From positions 1-8,440 of the forward strand of contig CAMSEJ010000096.1 of assembly GCA_947057405.1 (NCBI GenBank): a stretch of DNA of 8,440 nt, given 5' to 3'. A program made the translations under genes and the position numbers. Position 1 is the stretch's first letter. Every line of letters starts with the position of its first letter. Below, in pieces: positions 1-6,418 of the stretch. This DNA comes from an uncultured Roseburia sp. (GTDB taxonomy: Bacteria; Bacillota; Clostridia; Lachnospirales; Lachnospiraceae). The notes under the pieces are model-generated. The model was not told the DNA's origin. It worked only from the letters and a program-made list of their open reading frames with translations, and ran no database searches.

Positions 1-45
1 ACACAAGGTACCACACTCTTTCCCTACACGACGCTCTTCCGATCT
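1..45. other. Illumina adapter with index (assembly artefact)
   Basis: Bases 13-45 are the Illumina TruSeq read-1 adapter, beginning ACACTCTTTCCC and ending CTTCCGATCT. The four bases before the index (ACAC, 1-4) match the end of the P5 flow-cell segment, which leaves AAGGTACC (5-12) as the eight-base i5 index. The order P5 end, index, read-1 primer is exactly that of a dual-indexed library. This is untrimmed library sequence carried into the assembly, not DNA of the organism. Genomic sequence starts at 46. Confidence 0.97.
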
Positions 46-268
46 GGTTTCTGCCCTTGTCATCAATACGGTAAATTCCATTGACCGTTTCACGGAGGAA
101 GCGTTTGAAATAGATTCCGGAGAAGAAGAAGGCAGGATCGGAGTACGGTTTTACCGCCCGGCGGAACACGACGCGGGGCTTCTGATGGATTCTATGGTGC
201 TTGGCCTGCAGGGGATACAGGAAAGTTACGGGGCCGGATATATTACTCTGGAATTCAAGGAGGTGTAA
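46..268 (+). CDS. prp: Ribosomal-processing cysteine protease Prp (3' fragment)
   Basis: The reading frame is open from the adapter junction (first full codon at 47) to TAA at 266-268 and encodes the last 73 residues of a YsxB/Prp-type protein. It begins VSALVINTVNSI and ends TLEFKEV. In the family the catalytic cysteine lies just before this VSA segment and the catalytic histidine about a dozen residues further upstream, so both active-site residues fall outside the window; roughly one third of the usual ~110 residues is missing. Prp is the cytoplasmic cysteine protease that removes the N-terminal extension of ribosomal protein L27 in Bacillota. The gene sits directly before rpmA, three bases apart, in the usual rplU-prp-rpmA order, and its last codons contain the rpmA ribosome binding site. 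The truncation is due to the contig end, not to gene decay. Confidence 0.9.
257..265 (+). promoter_or_regulatory. Ribosome binding site of rpmA
   Basis: AAGGAGGTG lies inside the last codons of prp. It is a near-complete anti-16S match and ends six bases before the ATG at 272. The alternative in-frame ATG at 281 would be 15 bases away, so the 272 start is preferred. Confidence 0.8.
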
Positions 269-271
269 GAG

Positions 272-562
272 ATGATTCAGATGAACTTACAGTTTTTTGC
301 ACATAAAAAGGGAGTCGGTTCCACAAAGAACGGCCGTGATTCCCACTCTAAGAGGCTGGGTGCAAAAAGGGCAGACGGACAATTTGTAAAAGCCGGGAAT
401 ATTCTGTTCCGTCAGCGCGGAACCAAGATCCATCCGGGTGTGAACGTAGGCATCGGCGGAGACGATACCCTGTATGCGAAAGCAGACGGTGTATTGCGGT
501 TTGAACGAAAAGGAAGGGACCGGAAACAGGCATCCGTTTATCCGGTTGCCAGCAACGAATAA
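272..562 (+). CDS. rpmA: 50S ribosomal protein L27, with Prp-cleaved N-terminus
   Basis: This 96-residue protein is L27, a large-subunit protein whose N-terminal tail reaches the peptidyl-transferase centre. The core GVGSTKNGRDS and the following KRLGAKRADGQ are diagnostic of the family. Residues 4-10, MNLQFFA, form the N-terminal extension typical of Bacillota. In that group Prp cuts after the double Phe, which here would leave a mature protein starting AHKKG at residue 10. The protease gene lies immediately upstream. Length is normal for an extended L27. A rho-independent terminator follows the stop codon by nine bases. Confidence 0.98.
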   Translation: MIQMNLQFFAHKKGVGSTKNGRDSHSKRLGAKRADGQFVKAGNILFRQRGTKIHPGVNVGIGGDDTLYAKADGVLRFERKGRDRKQASVYPVASNE

Positions 563-573
563 GAAGTTATGAT
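546..573 (+). promoter_or_regulatory. Candidate sigma-A promoter for obgE
   Basis: TTGCCA at 546-551 (5 of 6 to TTGACA) and TATGAT at 568-573 (5 of 6 to TATAAT) are separated by 16 bases. Transcription would start near 580. The -35 box is in the last codons of rpmA and the -10 box overlaps the first bases of the terminator stem. A transcript starting here would lack the left arm of that stem and so escape termination. It would reach obgE with a leader of about 125 bases. This is a sequence match only. Confidence 0.5.
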
Positions 574-604
574 AGACCCGACTTTTAGCCGGGTCTATTT
601 TATA
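572..604 (+). terminator. Rho-independent terminator after rpmA
   Basis: A perfect nine-base-pair stem (572-580 with 590-598, ATAGACCCG and CGGGTCTAT) encloses a nine-base loop and is followed by a short, interrupted T-rich stretch (TATTTTATA). The tract is weak, so termination may be partial. It divides the ribosomal-protein genes from obgE. Confidence 0.75.
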
Positions 605-622
605 TCACAGGAGCCCCGGCTG

Positions 623-689
623 CAATATCCTGTGGTATCCCCTTCCGAAAAAAGTACAAAAAAATTGAAACGGGCAGCACAGGATATTG
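623..689 (+). repeat. Perfect 12-base inverted repeat in the obgE leader
   Basis: CAATATCCTGTG at 623-634 and its exact reverse complement CACAGGATATTG at 678-689 are separated by 43 bases. The right arm ends seven bases before the obgE ribosome binding site. In RNA the arms could form a 12-base-pair stem with a large, A-rich loop. In DNA they could be two copies of a protein site in opposite orientation. The function is unknown. Confidence 0.7.
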
Positions 690-708
690 TAAAGTTGAGG
701 TGGAAACG

Positions 709-1992
709 ATGTTTGCAGATCGGGCAAAAATAATCATTAAATCAGGAAAGGGCGGAAACGGCCATGTGAGCTTCCGCCGCGAAAAATATGTTCCAAACGG
801 CGGGCCGGACGGCGGAGACGGCGGCAAGGGCGGGGATATTGTGTTTGTGGCGGACGACGGGGTCAATACGCTCAGCGACTACCGTTATAAACGTAAATTT
901 GCCGCACAGAACGGGCAGGACGGCGGCAAGAAGAACTGCCACGGGAAAAACGGCGCGGATCTGGTGTTGAAGGTTCCGCGCGGCACCGTAATCCGGGACG
1001 CCGAATCCGGCAAGATTATTGCGGATATGTCCGGGGACAATACGCGGCAGGTGATTCTAAAAGGCGGCAGGGGCGGGCAGGGCAACCAGCACTATGCCAC
1101 CGCAACCATGCAGGCGCCCAAATATGCCCAGCCGGGCCAGGAGGCCATTGAGATTGAAGTGTTATTGGAGCTTAAGGTAATTGCGGACGTCGGCCTGGTC
1201 GGGTTTCCGAACGTCGGGAAATCGACGCTGCTTTCCCGTGTGACCAATGCGCAGCCGAAAATTGCCAACTACCATTTTACAACGCTTTCTCCCAATCTCG
1301 GCGTGGTGGATTTGGACGGGGGAGCGGGATTTGTCCTTGCGGATATACCGGGGCTGATTGAAGGCGCGTCCGAGGGCATCGGCTTAGGGCATGAATTTCT
1401 GCGCCACATTGAACGTACCAGGGTGCTGATCCATATGGTAGATGCGGCGTCCACCGAAGGCAGGGATCCGGTTGCGGATATTTATGCCATCAATAAAGAG
1501 TTAGACGCCTACAACCTGGATCTGCTCAAAAAACCGCAGGTCATTGCCGCGAACAAAATCGACGCCGTCTGTGAGGACGAAGAGGGAGTTTTGCAGCGGT
1601 TAAGGGATGAATTTGAAACGGACGGCATCAAAGTATTTCCGGTTTCCGCGGTCAGCGGAGCCGGGGTCAGAGAGCTTTTGTACCATGTCAGCGGTCTTTT
1701 GGCGCAGACGGACGATGCGCCGGTGGTTTATGAACAGGAATTTGATCCGGCGCTTCTGTTCTTTCAGCAGGATTCGTATACCATTGAGCGTGCGGACGAC
1801 GCGGCTTTTGTAGTGGAAGGGCCGAAGATCGAAAAAATGCTCGGCTATACGAATATTGATTCGGAAAAAGGATTTTTGTTTTTCCAGAAATTTTTGAAGG
1901 AACAGGGAATTTTACAGGAGCTTCAAGAACGCGGGATTGAAGACGGGGATACGGTCCGCATGTACGGGCACGAATTTGATTATTATAAATAG
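709..1992 (+). CDS. obgE: GTPase Obg (CgtA), 50S assembly factor
   Basis: Obg is an essential GTPase that binds the large ribosomal subunit, acts late in its assembly and is linked to ppGpp and stress signalling. All three family domains are present in 427 residues. They are the glycine-rich Obg fold (about 1-158, with GGNG and GGPDGGDGGKGG stretches), the G domain (G1 GFPNVGKST at 165-173, G3 DIPG at 212-215, G4 NKID at 282-285) and a C-terminal OCT domain (about 350-427). A GTG at 700 is in frame, but ATG at 709 fits better: it gives the family N-terminus MFADRAKI and is preceded by GAGGTG at 697-702, six bases away, whereas the GTG lies inside that site. The YhbY-type gene follows 13 bases downstream. 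Confidence 0.97.
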   Translation: MFADRAKIIIKSGKGGNGHVSFRREKYVPNGGPDGGDGGKGGDIVFVADDGVNTLSDYRYKRKFAAQNGQDGGKKNCHGKNGADLVLKVPRGTVIRDAESGKIIADMSGDNTRQVILKGGRGGQGNQHYATATMQAPKYAQPGQEAIEIEVLLELKVIADVGLVGFPNVGKSTLLSRVTNAQPKIANYHFTTLSPNLGVVDLDGGAGFVLADIPGLIEGASEGIGLGHEFLRHIERTRVLIHMVDAASTEGRDPVADIYAINKELDAYNLDLLKKPQVIAANKIDAVCEDEEGVLQRLRDEFETDGIKVFPVSAVSGAGVRELLYHVSGLLAQTDDAPVVYEQEFDPALLFFQQDSYTIERADDAAFVVEGPKIEKMLGYTNIDSEKGFLFFQKFLKEQGILQELQERGIEDGDTVRMYGHEFDYYK

Positions 1993-2005
1993 GAAGGGAA
2001 ACCAT

Positions 2006-2299
2006 ATGTTAAACAGTAAACAAAGAGCGTACCTGATGAGCATGGCAAGCAAGGAGCATGCGATTTTCCAGGTGGGCAAAGCCAGCCTGACGCCGGAATT
2101 GATTTCCAGTGTGGATGCTGCATTGGAAAAGCGGGAACTGGTCAAAATATCGGTATTGAAAAACTGCTTTGACGATCCGCGGGAAATTGCCGAAACCATG
2201 GCGGAGCGGACCCGTTCGCAGGTTGTGCAGGTGATCGGTAAAAAAATCATCCTGTTCCGTGTTTCCAAAAAGAAGCCGGTGATAGAACTGCCGAAATAA
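2006..2299 (+). CDS. yhbY: YhbY-type RNA-binding protein (CRS1-YhbY domain)
   Basis: A 97-residue protein consisting of a single CRS1-YhbY (CRM) domain, the small IF3-C-like fold that binds RNA and associates with pre-50S ribosomal particles. Typical features are the N-terminal LNSKQRAYLMSMA segment, the VGKASLT turn (VGKGGLT in most members) near residues 22-28, and a basic C-terminal strand around KKIILFR. The frame is open upstream to 1937 inside obgE, but ATG at 2006 has an AGGAAGGG site at 1991-1998 and gives the normal family length. It lies between obgE and nadD, an arrangement common in Bacillota that fits a role in ribosome assembly. The biochemical function is not settled; the family assignment is firm. 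Confidence 0.93.
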   Translation: MLNSKQRAYLMSMASKEHAIFQVGKASLTPELISSVDAALEKRELVKISVLKNCFDDPREIAETMAERTRSQVVQVIGKKIILFRVSKKKPVIELPK

Positions 2300-2336
2300 G
2301 GTGTGCCAGAGCATTTGTAAGGGAGTACATCCGAGT

Positions 2337-2954
2337 ATGAATGAAAAACAGCCAAACAGGATCGGCATTATGGGAGGCACGTTTGATCCGATCCATTACG
2401 GGCATCTTCTGATTGCCCAGAATGCCGCCGAGGAATTTGCTTTGGACCGCGTGATTTTCCTGCCGACCGGGAAATCCCCGCATAAATCCGAAGCGCAGGT
2501 AACGGACCCTGCCGTCCGCTGCGCAATGGTACGGCTTGCCATCCGGGACAATCCGGCCTTTTCCATGTCTGCGCTGGAAGCAGAATGCAGCGAGGTCAAT
2601 TACACATACCGGACGCTTCAGAGCTTTCGCCGGATGTATCCGCAGGCGCATTTGTATTTTATTATGGGGGAGGATTCTCTGGATGATTTTGCCGGCTGGA
2701 AGCATCCCGCCGAGATCTGCCGGACGGCTTCGCTTCTTGTGGCGGTGCGCGACGACGATGCCGGACGGGCGGCGGAAAAAATCGCAGAGGCGCGGGTTTT
2801 GTATACGGCGGATATGCACCTGGTGCATGCGCCCGCTTTTTCCGTGTCCTCAAAGGAAATCCGGACGCGTATCCGAAACGGCAAAACGGTACGCTACCTG
2901 ATTCAGGAAGAAGTGGAAGCGTTTATCAGGGAGCATTCCCTTTATATGGAGTAA
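2337..2954 (+). CDS. nadD: Nicotinate-nucleotide adenylyltransferase
   Basis: NadD joins nicotinate mononucleotide and ATP to make deamido-NAD and pyrophosphate, a step shared by de novo and salvage NAD synthesis. The 205-residue protein has the nucleotidyltransferase signature GGTFDPIHYGH at 13-23, whose HxGH part (20-23) contacts ATP phosphates. It also has the C-terminal SVSSKEIR at 169-176, the ISSTxIR motif of the family. A GTG at 2301 is in frame, but ATG at 2337 has AAGGGAG upstream (2319-2325) and places the first beta strand (RIGIMGG) eight residues from the start, as in homologues. The yqeK gene starts four bases after the stop, so the two are almost certainly cotranscribed and perhaps translationally coupled. 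Confidence 0.96.
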   Translation: MNEKQPNRIGIMGGTFDPIHYGHLLIAQNAAEEFALDRVIFLPTGKSPHKSEAQVTDPAVRCAMVRLAIRDNPAFSMSALEAECSEVNYTYRTLQSFRRMYPQAHLYFIMGEDSLDDFAGWKHPAEICRTASLLVAVRDDDAGRAAEKIAEARVLYTADMHLVHAPAFSVSSKEIRTRIRNGKTVRYLIQEEVEAFIREHSLYME

Positions 2955-2958
2955 GACA

Positions 2959-3546
2959 ATGATTGTGATTTCGGAAGAGCTGAAAAAAATAAAAAAGGAT
3001 CTGAAACGGGAACTGGACAAGAACCGTTACCAGCATACGTTAGGCGTGATGTATACGGCTTCGTGCCTTGCCATGCGTTACGGCGGCGATCTGCAGCAGG
3101 CGATGTTTGCGGGGCTTTTGCACGACTGCGCCAAGTGCATCCCGGCAGATAGGCAGATCCATCTCTGTGAGAAAAACCACATCCTGATGCGCGAAGTGGA
3201 ACGCAAAAACCCGCATTTGCTGCATGCAAAGCTGGGGGCGTTTCTGGCAAAGACGGAATACGGGATAAAAGATAAAACAGTGCTGCATGCAATTGAAGTG
3301 CATACGACCGGGGCGCCGAATATGGGGCTTTTGGATAAGCTTCTGTTTGTTGCGGATTATATTGAACCGCACCGGGACAAGGCGCCGAACCTGACGGAAG
3401 TAAGAACGCTTGCGTTTGAGGAGATCAATGAAGCGGTGCTTCGGATTTTGTATGATACGATACACTACCTGGATCAGAGGCGGGGATCGGTGGATCCGGT
3501 GACGTATGATACATATGAATTTTACAGGAAGCTGTTAAACAGATAG
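2959..3546 (+). CDS. yqeK: HD-domain symmetrical Ap4A hydrolase YqeK
   Basis: A 195-residue HD-superfamily metallohydrolase. The expected metal ligands are visible: His26, the His55-Asp56 pair in LLHDCAK, His89, His115 in VHTTG, and Asp133 in VADYIEP. YqeK proteins split diadenosine tetraphosphate symmetrically to two ADP and are the Gram-positive counterpart of the unrelated ApaH. The gene directly follows nadD; in some bacteria the two are fused, and both handle adenine dinucleotides. Its ATG is preceded by GGAG at 2948-2951, in the end of nadD. Its own stop codon overlaps the AGGAGGG site of rsfS. The name and activity come from the family; the HD ligands are seen directly. Confidence 0.93.
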   Translation: MIVISEELKKIKKDLKRELDKNRYQHTLGVMYTASCLAMRYGGDLQQAMFAGLLHDCAKCIPADRQIHLCEKNHILMREVERKNPHLLHAKLGAFLAKTEYGIKDKTVLHAIEVHTTGAPNMGLLDKLLFVADYIEPHRDKAPNLTEVRTLAFEEINEAVLRILYDTIHYLDQRRGSVDPVTYDTYEFYRKLLNR

Positions 3547-3557
3547 GAGGGTACAAT

Positions 3558-3905
3558 ATGGATTCACGCGAAATGGCAAAATTAGCCTGTGCGGCGCTTT
3601 CGGACAAGAAGGCTGGGGATATCCGGGTGATTGAGATTGGAGGGATTTCCGTAATTGCGGATTATTTTATCATTGCGGACGGAGAGAACCAAAACCAGCT
3701 CGAAGCGATGCGGGACGCGGTGGACGAAGCGCTTTACGGGGCGGGCGTTAAAGTAAAGCAGGTAGAAGGAAACCAGAAGTCGACCTGGATTTTAATGGAT
3801 TACGGGGACATTATCGTGCACATTTTTTCAAAAGAGGACAGGCTATTTTATGATCTGGAACGAATCTGGAGAGACGGCAGGGCAGTGGAGCCGGAGGAAC
3901 TGTAG
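3558..3905 (+). CDS. rsfS: Ribosomal silencing factor RsfS
   Basis: A 115-residue protein of the RsfS/Iojap/YbeB family. RsfS binds L14 on the large subunit and blocks joining of the 30S subunit, lowering translation during starvation. The central IADYFIIADGENQNQLEAM segment (about 34-52) corresponds to the conserved IADYFVICSG block, and GNQKSTWILMDYGDIIVHIF (about 74-93) to the conserved WILLDYGDVVVHIF block. It has a strong AGGAGGG site at 3545-3551, seven bases before the ATG. It is the last gene of the obgE-nadD-yqeK-rsfS run and is followed by a terminator. In some related genomes a LytR-CpsA-Psr gene lies between yqeK and rsfS; here the two are only 11 bases apart. Confidence 0.95.
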   Translation: MDSREMAKLACAALSDKKAGDIRVIEIGGISVIADYFIIADGENQNQLEAMRDAVDEALYGAGVKVKQVEGNQKSTWILMDYGDIIVHIFSKEDRLFYDLERIWRDGRAVEPEEL

Positions 3906-3914
3906 CAGGTCAGC

Positions 3915-3947
3915 GGGCAGAGGGGAAGGCTCCTCCGCCCTTTTTTT
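3915..3947 (+). terminator. Rho-independent terminator after rsfS
   Basis: GGGC (3915-3918) pairs with GCCC (3937-3940) and GAGG (3920-3923) with CCTC (3932-3935), with one A-C mismatch between them and an eight-base loop. Seven T follow at 3941-3947. It ends the + strand cluster ten bases after the rsfS stop. Read on the - strand there is no T tract, so it does not obviously serve the convergent asnB. Confidence 0.85.
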
Positions 3948-3960
3948 ATCCGGGCAGGCG

Positions 3961-5811
3961 CTACACAATTCTCACACGGTAAGCCTTCAGCCAGTAATTG
4001 ACCTGCAGCATGTATGCAAGCATCTGGGGGCCTGCCATAAGCTGCCCGTACCACGGCTTGCCGTAGTCCGAAGGGCTGTCTAAAAACGCGTGTACCTTTT
4101 TCGAATCTAAAAGGGTCCGGATTGGCGCGTTCGGCGTGGCAAGGACTTCTTTTAACTGTTTTCCCAAAAGCTTCTCATAAGACGGATCGTAGGTCTTTGG
4201 ATAGGGGCTTTTTTTGCGCCACAAAATATCCTTTGGCAGATATTTTGTCCCGGCATGACGTAAAAGCCCTTTGACAATGCCGTCCTTACATTTCATTTCC
4301 CAGGGCACGTTAAAGACATATTCCACAATCCGGTGGTCCGCAAAAGGCACCCTGGCTTCTAAGCTGTTGTACATGCTGGTGCGGTCCATCCGGTCTAAAA
4401 GCGTCACCATAAACCAGCGCAGGTTCAGATACGCGATTTCCCGCCGCCTTTTTTCTTCCGGGGAATCCTCCGGCAGTACGGGCGTTTCGTGAATGGTCTT
4501 TTCGTAAGCGGCGCGCGCGTATTCTTCCATGCGAAGCTCCGCAATCAGCGCGTCGTCTAAAAGCGCCCGGCGCGGCGCAAGATCGGACGACCAGGGAAAC
4601 GCGTCCGTTTCAAACGCCGTTTTGCTGTGGAACCACGGATATCCCCCGAAAATTTCATCGGCGCATTCTCCGGTCAGCGTCACTTTGTTGTGCGGCGCGA
4701 CCTTAGAGCAGAAAAAGAGCATGGAGGATTCCACGTCCGCCATGCAGGGAAGATCCCTGGCGTTGACGGCAAGGTACAGACAGTTTAACTGATCGGCGTT
4801 GCCGCACTCCAAAAAGCGGTGGTTCGTGCCGCAGTGGGAAACCATCTGCTCCGCAAAGGGGCGGTCCTGGCTCGGCTGAAAGTCGTTGGATTTAAAATAC
4901 TTGCTGTTGCCCGTAAAATCAAAGGAAAAGGTATTTAACTGCTTTTTCTGCCTGTGCAGCTCCTTCGCACAGATGGCGGTGACCAGACTGCTGTCAATGC
5001 CGCCGGAGAGGAACGTGCTGATTGGGATATCCGCAAGCATCTGTTTTTTAACCGCGTCTTCTAACAGCCACGCCGTTTTTTCAACGGTTGCGTCAAAAGA
5101 ATCCGTATGCGGCCGGCTCTTAAGCGTCCAGTACGCTTCGTCCGAAAAGGCGTCGTCCTCCAACGTTATGCAGTGGCCGGGAAGCACTTCAAAAATATCC
5201 TTAAATACGCCTTTCCCATAGGATTTTGCGGGGCCTAAGGCAAAGAGTTCGCACAGTCCGTCGCGGTCTAATACGGCTTTTACGCCGGGGTAGGCAAACA
5301 GCCCCTTGATTTCCGAGGCAAACAGAAAGGTATCGCCTGCTTTGGTGTAGAATAAAGGCTTTACGCCTAAGCGGTCGCGGAACAGGCAGAGCCTTCTTAA
5401 GCCCGAATCCCATACGGCGGCGGCAAAAATGCCGTTTAATTTCTTTATGAAGGCGGAGCCGTGGAGCATGTATCCGACCAGTATGACCTCGGTATCGCTT
5501 GCGGTTTCAAATTCTGCTCCTTCTAAAATGAGCTCCGCTTTCAGTTCGTTCATGTTGTAAATTTCACCGTTAAAGACAATGGCATATTCGCGCCCGTCTT
5601 TTTTGCGTACCATGGGCTGCGCCCCGGTGTAAAGGTCAATGATTTTAAGCCGGACGTGCGCAAAGCCGCAGCAGGGTGCAAGGTAGGTGCCGCTGCCGTC
5701 CGGGCCGCGCCGCCTCTGCACCTGGTTCATATGGTTTAAGACGCTGCGCCATTTTTTGGGCTCCCTGGTATAATCGGCGTTCGGGTGAAAAAAACCGGCA
5801 ATTCCACACAT
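3961..5811 (-). CDS. asnB: Asparagine synthetase (glutamine-hydrolysing)
   Basis: The enzyme makes asparagine from aspartate, ATP and glutamine-derived ammonia. The 616-residue protein begins Met-Cys-Gly-Ile, so Cys2 becomes the N-terminal nucleophile of a class II glutaminase domain (about 1-210; RRGPDG at 34-39, NGEIYN at 81-86, SDTE at 105-108). The synthetase domain follows, with the ATP pyrophosphatase loop SGGIDSS at 269-275 and TGECADEIFGG at 380-390. Length is nearer the larger Bacillus AsnB/AsnO forms than E. coli AsnB (554). AAGGAGG at 5818-5824 is six bases before the ATG. It lies 15 bases after dpaB and is probably cotranscribed with the dipicolinate synthase genes, suggesting use during sporulation, as for B. 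subtilis AsnO. All catalytic motifs are intact. It runs convergent to rsfS, 55 bases apart. Confidence 0.96.
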   Translation of the reverse strand: MCGIAGFFHPNADYTREPKKWRSVLNHMNQVQRRRGPDGSGTYLAPCCGFAHVRLKIIDLYTGAQPMVRKKDGREYAIVFNGEIYNMNELKAELILEGAEFETASDTEVILVGYMLHGSAFIKKLNGIFAAAVWDSGLRRLCLFRDRLGVKPLFYTKAGDTFLFASEIKGLFAYPGVKAVLDRDGLCELFALGPAKSYGKGVFKDIFEVLPGHCITLEDDAFSDEAYWTLKSRPHTDSFDATVEKTAWLLEDAVKKQMLADIPISTFLSGGIDSSLVTAICAKELHRQKKQLNTFSFDFTGNSKYFKSNDFQPSQDRPFAEQMVSHCGTNHRFLECGNADQLNCLYLAVNARDLPCMADVESSMLFFCSKVAPHNKVTLTGECADEIFGGYPWFHSKTAFETDAFPWSSDLAPRRALLDDALIAELRMEEYARAAYEKTIHETPVLPEDSPEEKRRREIAYLNLRWFMVTLLDRMDRTSMYNSLEARVPFADHRIVEYVFNVPWEMKCKDGIVKGLLRHAGTKYLPKDILWRKKSPYPKTYDPSYEKLLGKQLKEVLATPNAPIRTLLDSKKVHAFLDSPSDYGKPWYGQLMAGPQMLAYMLQVNYWLKAYRVRIV

Positions 5812-5826
5812 AGGTATCCTCCTTTT

Positions 5827-6405
5827 TTACTGAATAATCGGCTGGTACTGCCTGCCCGAAAGCGCAGCTTCCAGAGAAGGGATTAAAAGATTTGTGTGCG
5901 CAATCATGGAGTTGGGCTTTTTGGCGGGGTTATCCTGTCCGAAGGGGATGAAATAGATGTTTTTGCTGTTTAGCAGCATGCCGATGTTTTTCATATTCAT
6001 GCCCAAAGCGTCGTTGGTGGAAATGGAAATTAAAAGCGGTTTGTTGTTGCGCAGGTGCGCCTTTGCCGCCATTAAGACCGGGGTGTCGGTGATTCCGTTG
6101 GCTAACTTTGCAATGGTGTTGCCGGTGCAGGGAAAAATCACCAGGATGTCAAGCAGGCTTTTGGGGCCTATGGGCTCCGCCTGCGGGATGGTGAGCATGG
6201 GTTTTATCCCGGTGATTTCTTCCGCTTTTCGGATAAAATCGGAAGCGTTTCCGAAGCGGCTGTCTAAGGTCTGCGAGGCGTCCGAAAAAATGGTCTGTAC
6301 GATGGCCCCCTGTTCGGCCAGTTTATTTAGCTCCGCAAACACGTTTTCATAAGTACAAAACGAGCCGGTAAACGCGACTCCGATGTGTGTTCCTTCTAAA
6401 GACAT
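5827..6405 (-). CDS. dpaB: Dipicolinate synthase subunit B (SpoVFB)
   Basis: The flavoprotein-like subunit of dipicolinate synthase, which in the mother cell turns a lysine-pathway intermediate (hydroxytetrahydrodipicolinate) into dipicolinic acid for loading into the forespore. The 192-residue protein shows the family blocks: IGVAFTGSFCTYENV near the start (8-22), the PCTGNTIAKLANG phosphate-binding-like loop (92-104), VLMAAKAHLRNNKP (110-123), ISTNDALGMN (128-137) and FIPFGQDNPAKKPNSM towards the end. Length is close to the ~200 of B. subtilis SpoVFB. The frame runs open to 6483, but ATG at 6405 has AAAGGAG at 6413-6419, seven bases upstream, and gives the family N-terminus. That site overlaps the dpaA stop, so the two subunits are likely translationally coupled. 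Confidence 0.96.
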   Translation of the reverse strand: MSLEGTHIGVAFTGSFCTYENVFAELNKLAEQGAIVQTIFSDASQTLDSRFGNASDFIRKAEEITGIKPMLTIPQAEPIGPKSLLDILVIFPCTGNTIAKLANGITDTPVLMAAKAHLRNNKPLLISISTNDALGMNMKNIGMLLNSKNIYFIPFGQDNPAKKPNSMIAHTNLLIPSLEAALSGRQYQPIIQ

Positions 6406-6418
6406 GGGTTGACTCCTT

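Noticed and set aside
665..693. TTGAAA-17-TGTAAA as an obgE promoter
   Set aside because: Transcription would start about 700, after the start of the obgE ribosome binding site at 697-702, leaving a nearly leaderless message. The -10 box is also weak.
700..708. GTG at 700 as the obgE start
   Set aside because: It lies within the GAGGTG ribosome binding site that serves ATG 709, and the family N-terminus begins at the Met encoded by 709.
788..970. Additional ORFs in other frames within obgE, nadD, asnB and dpaA
   Set aside because: They are shadows of genes with clear family motifs, lack ribosome binding sites and show no recognisable protein features.
3913..3960. A bidirectional terminator serving asnB as well
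   Set aside because: On the - strand the hairpin is followed by mixed sequence without a T tract, so only the + strand reading is a standard terminator.
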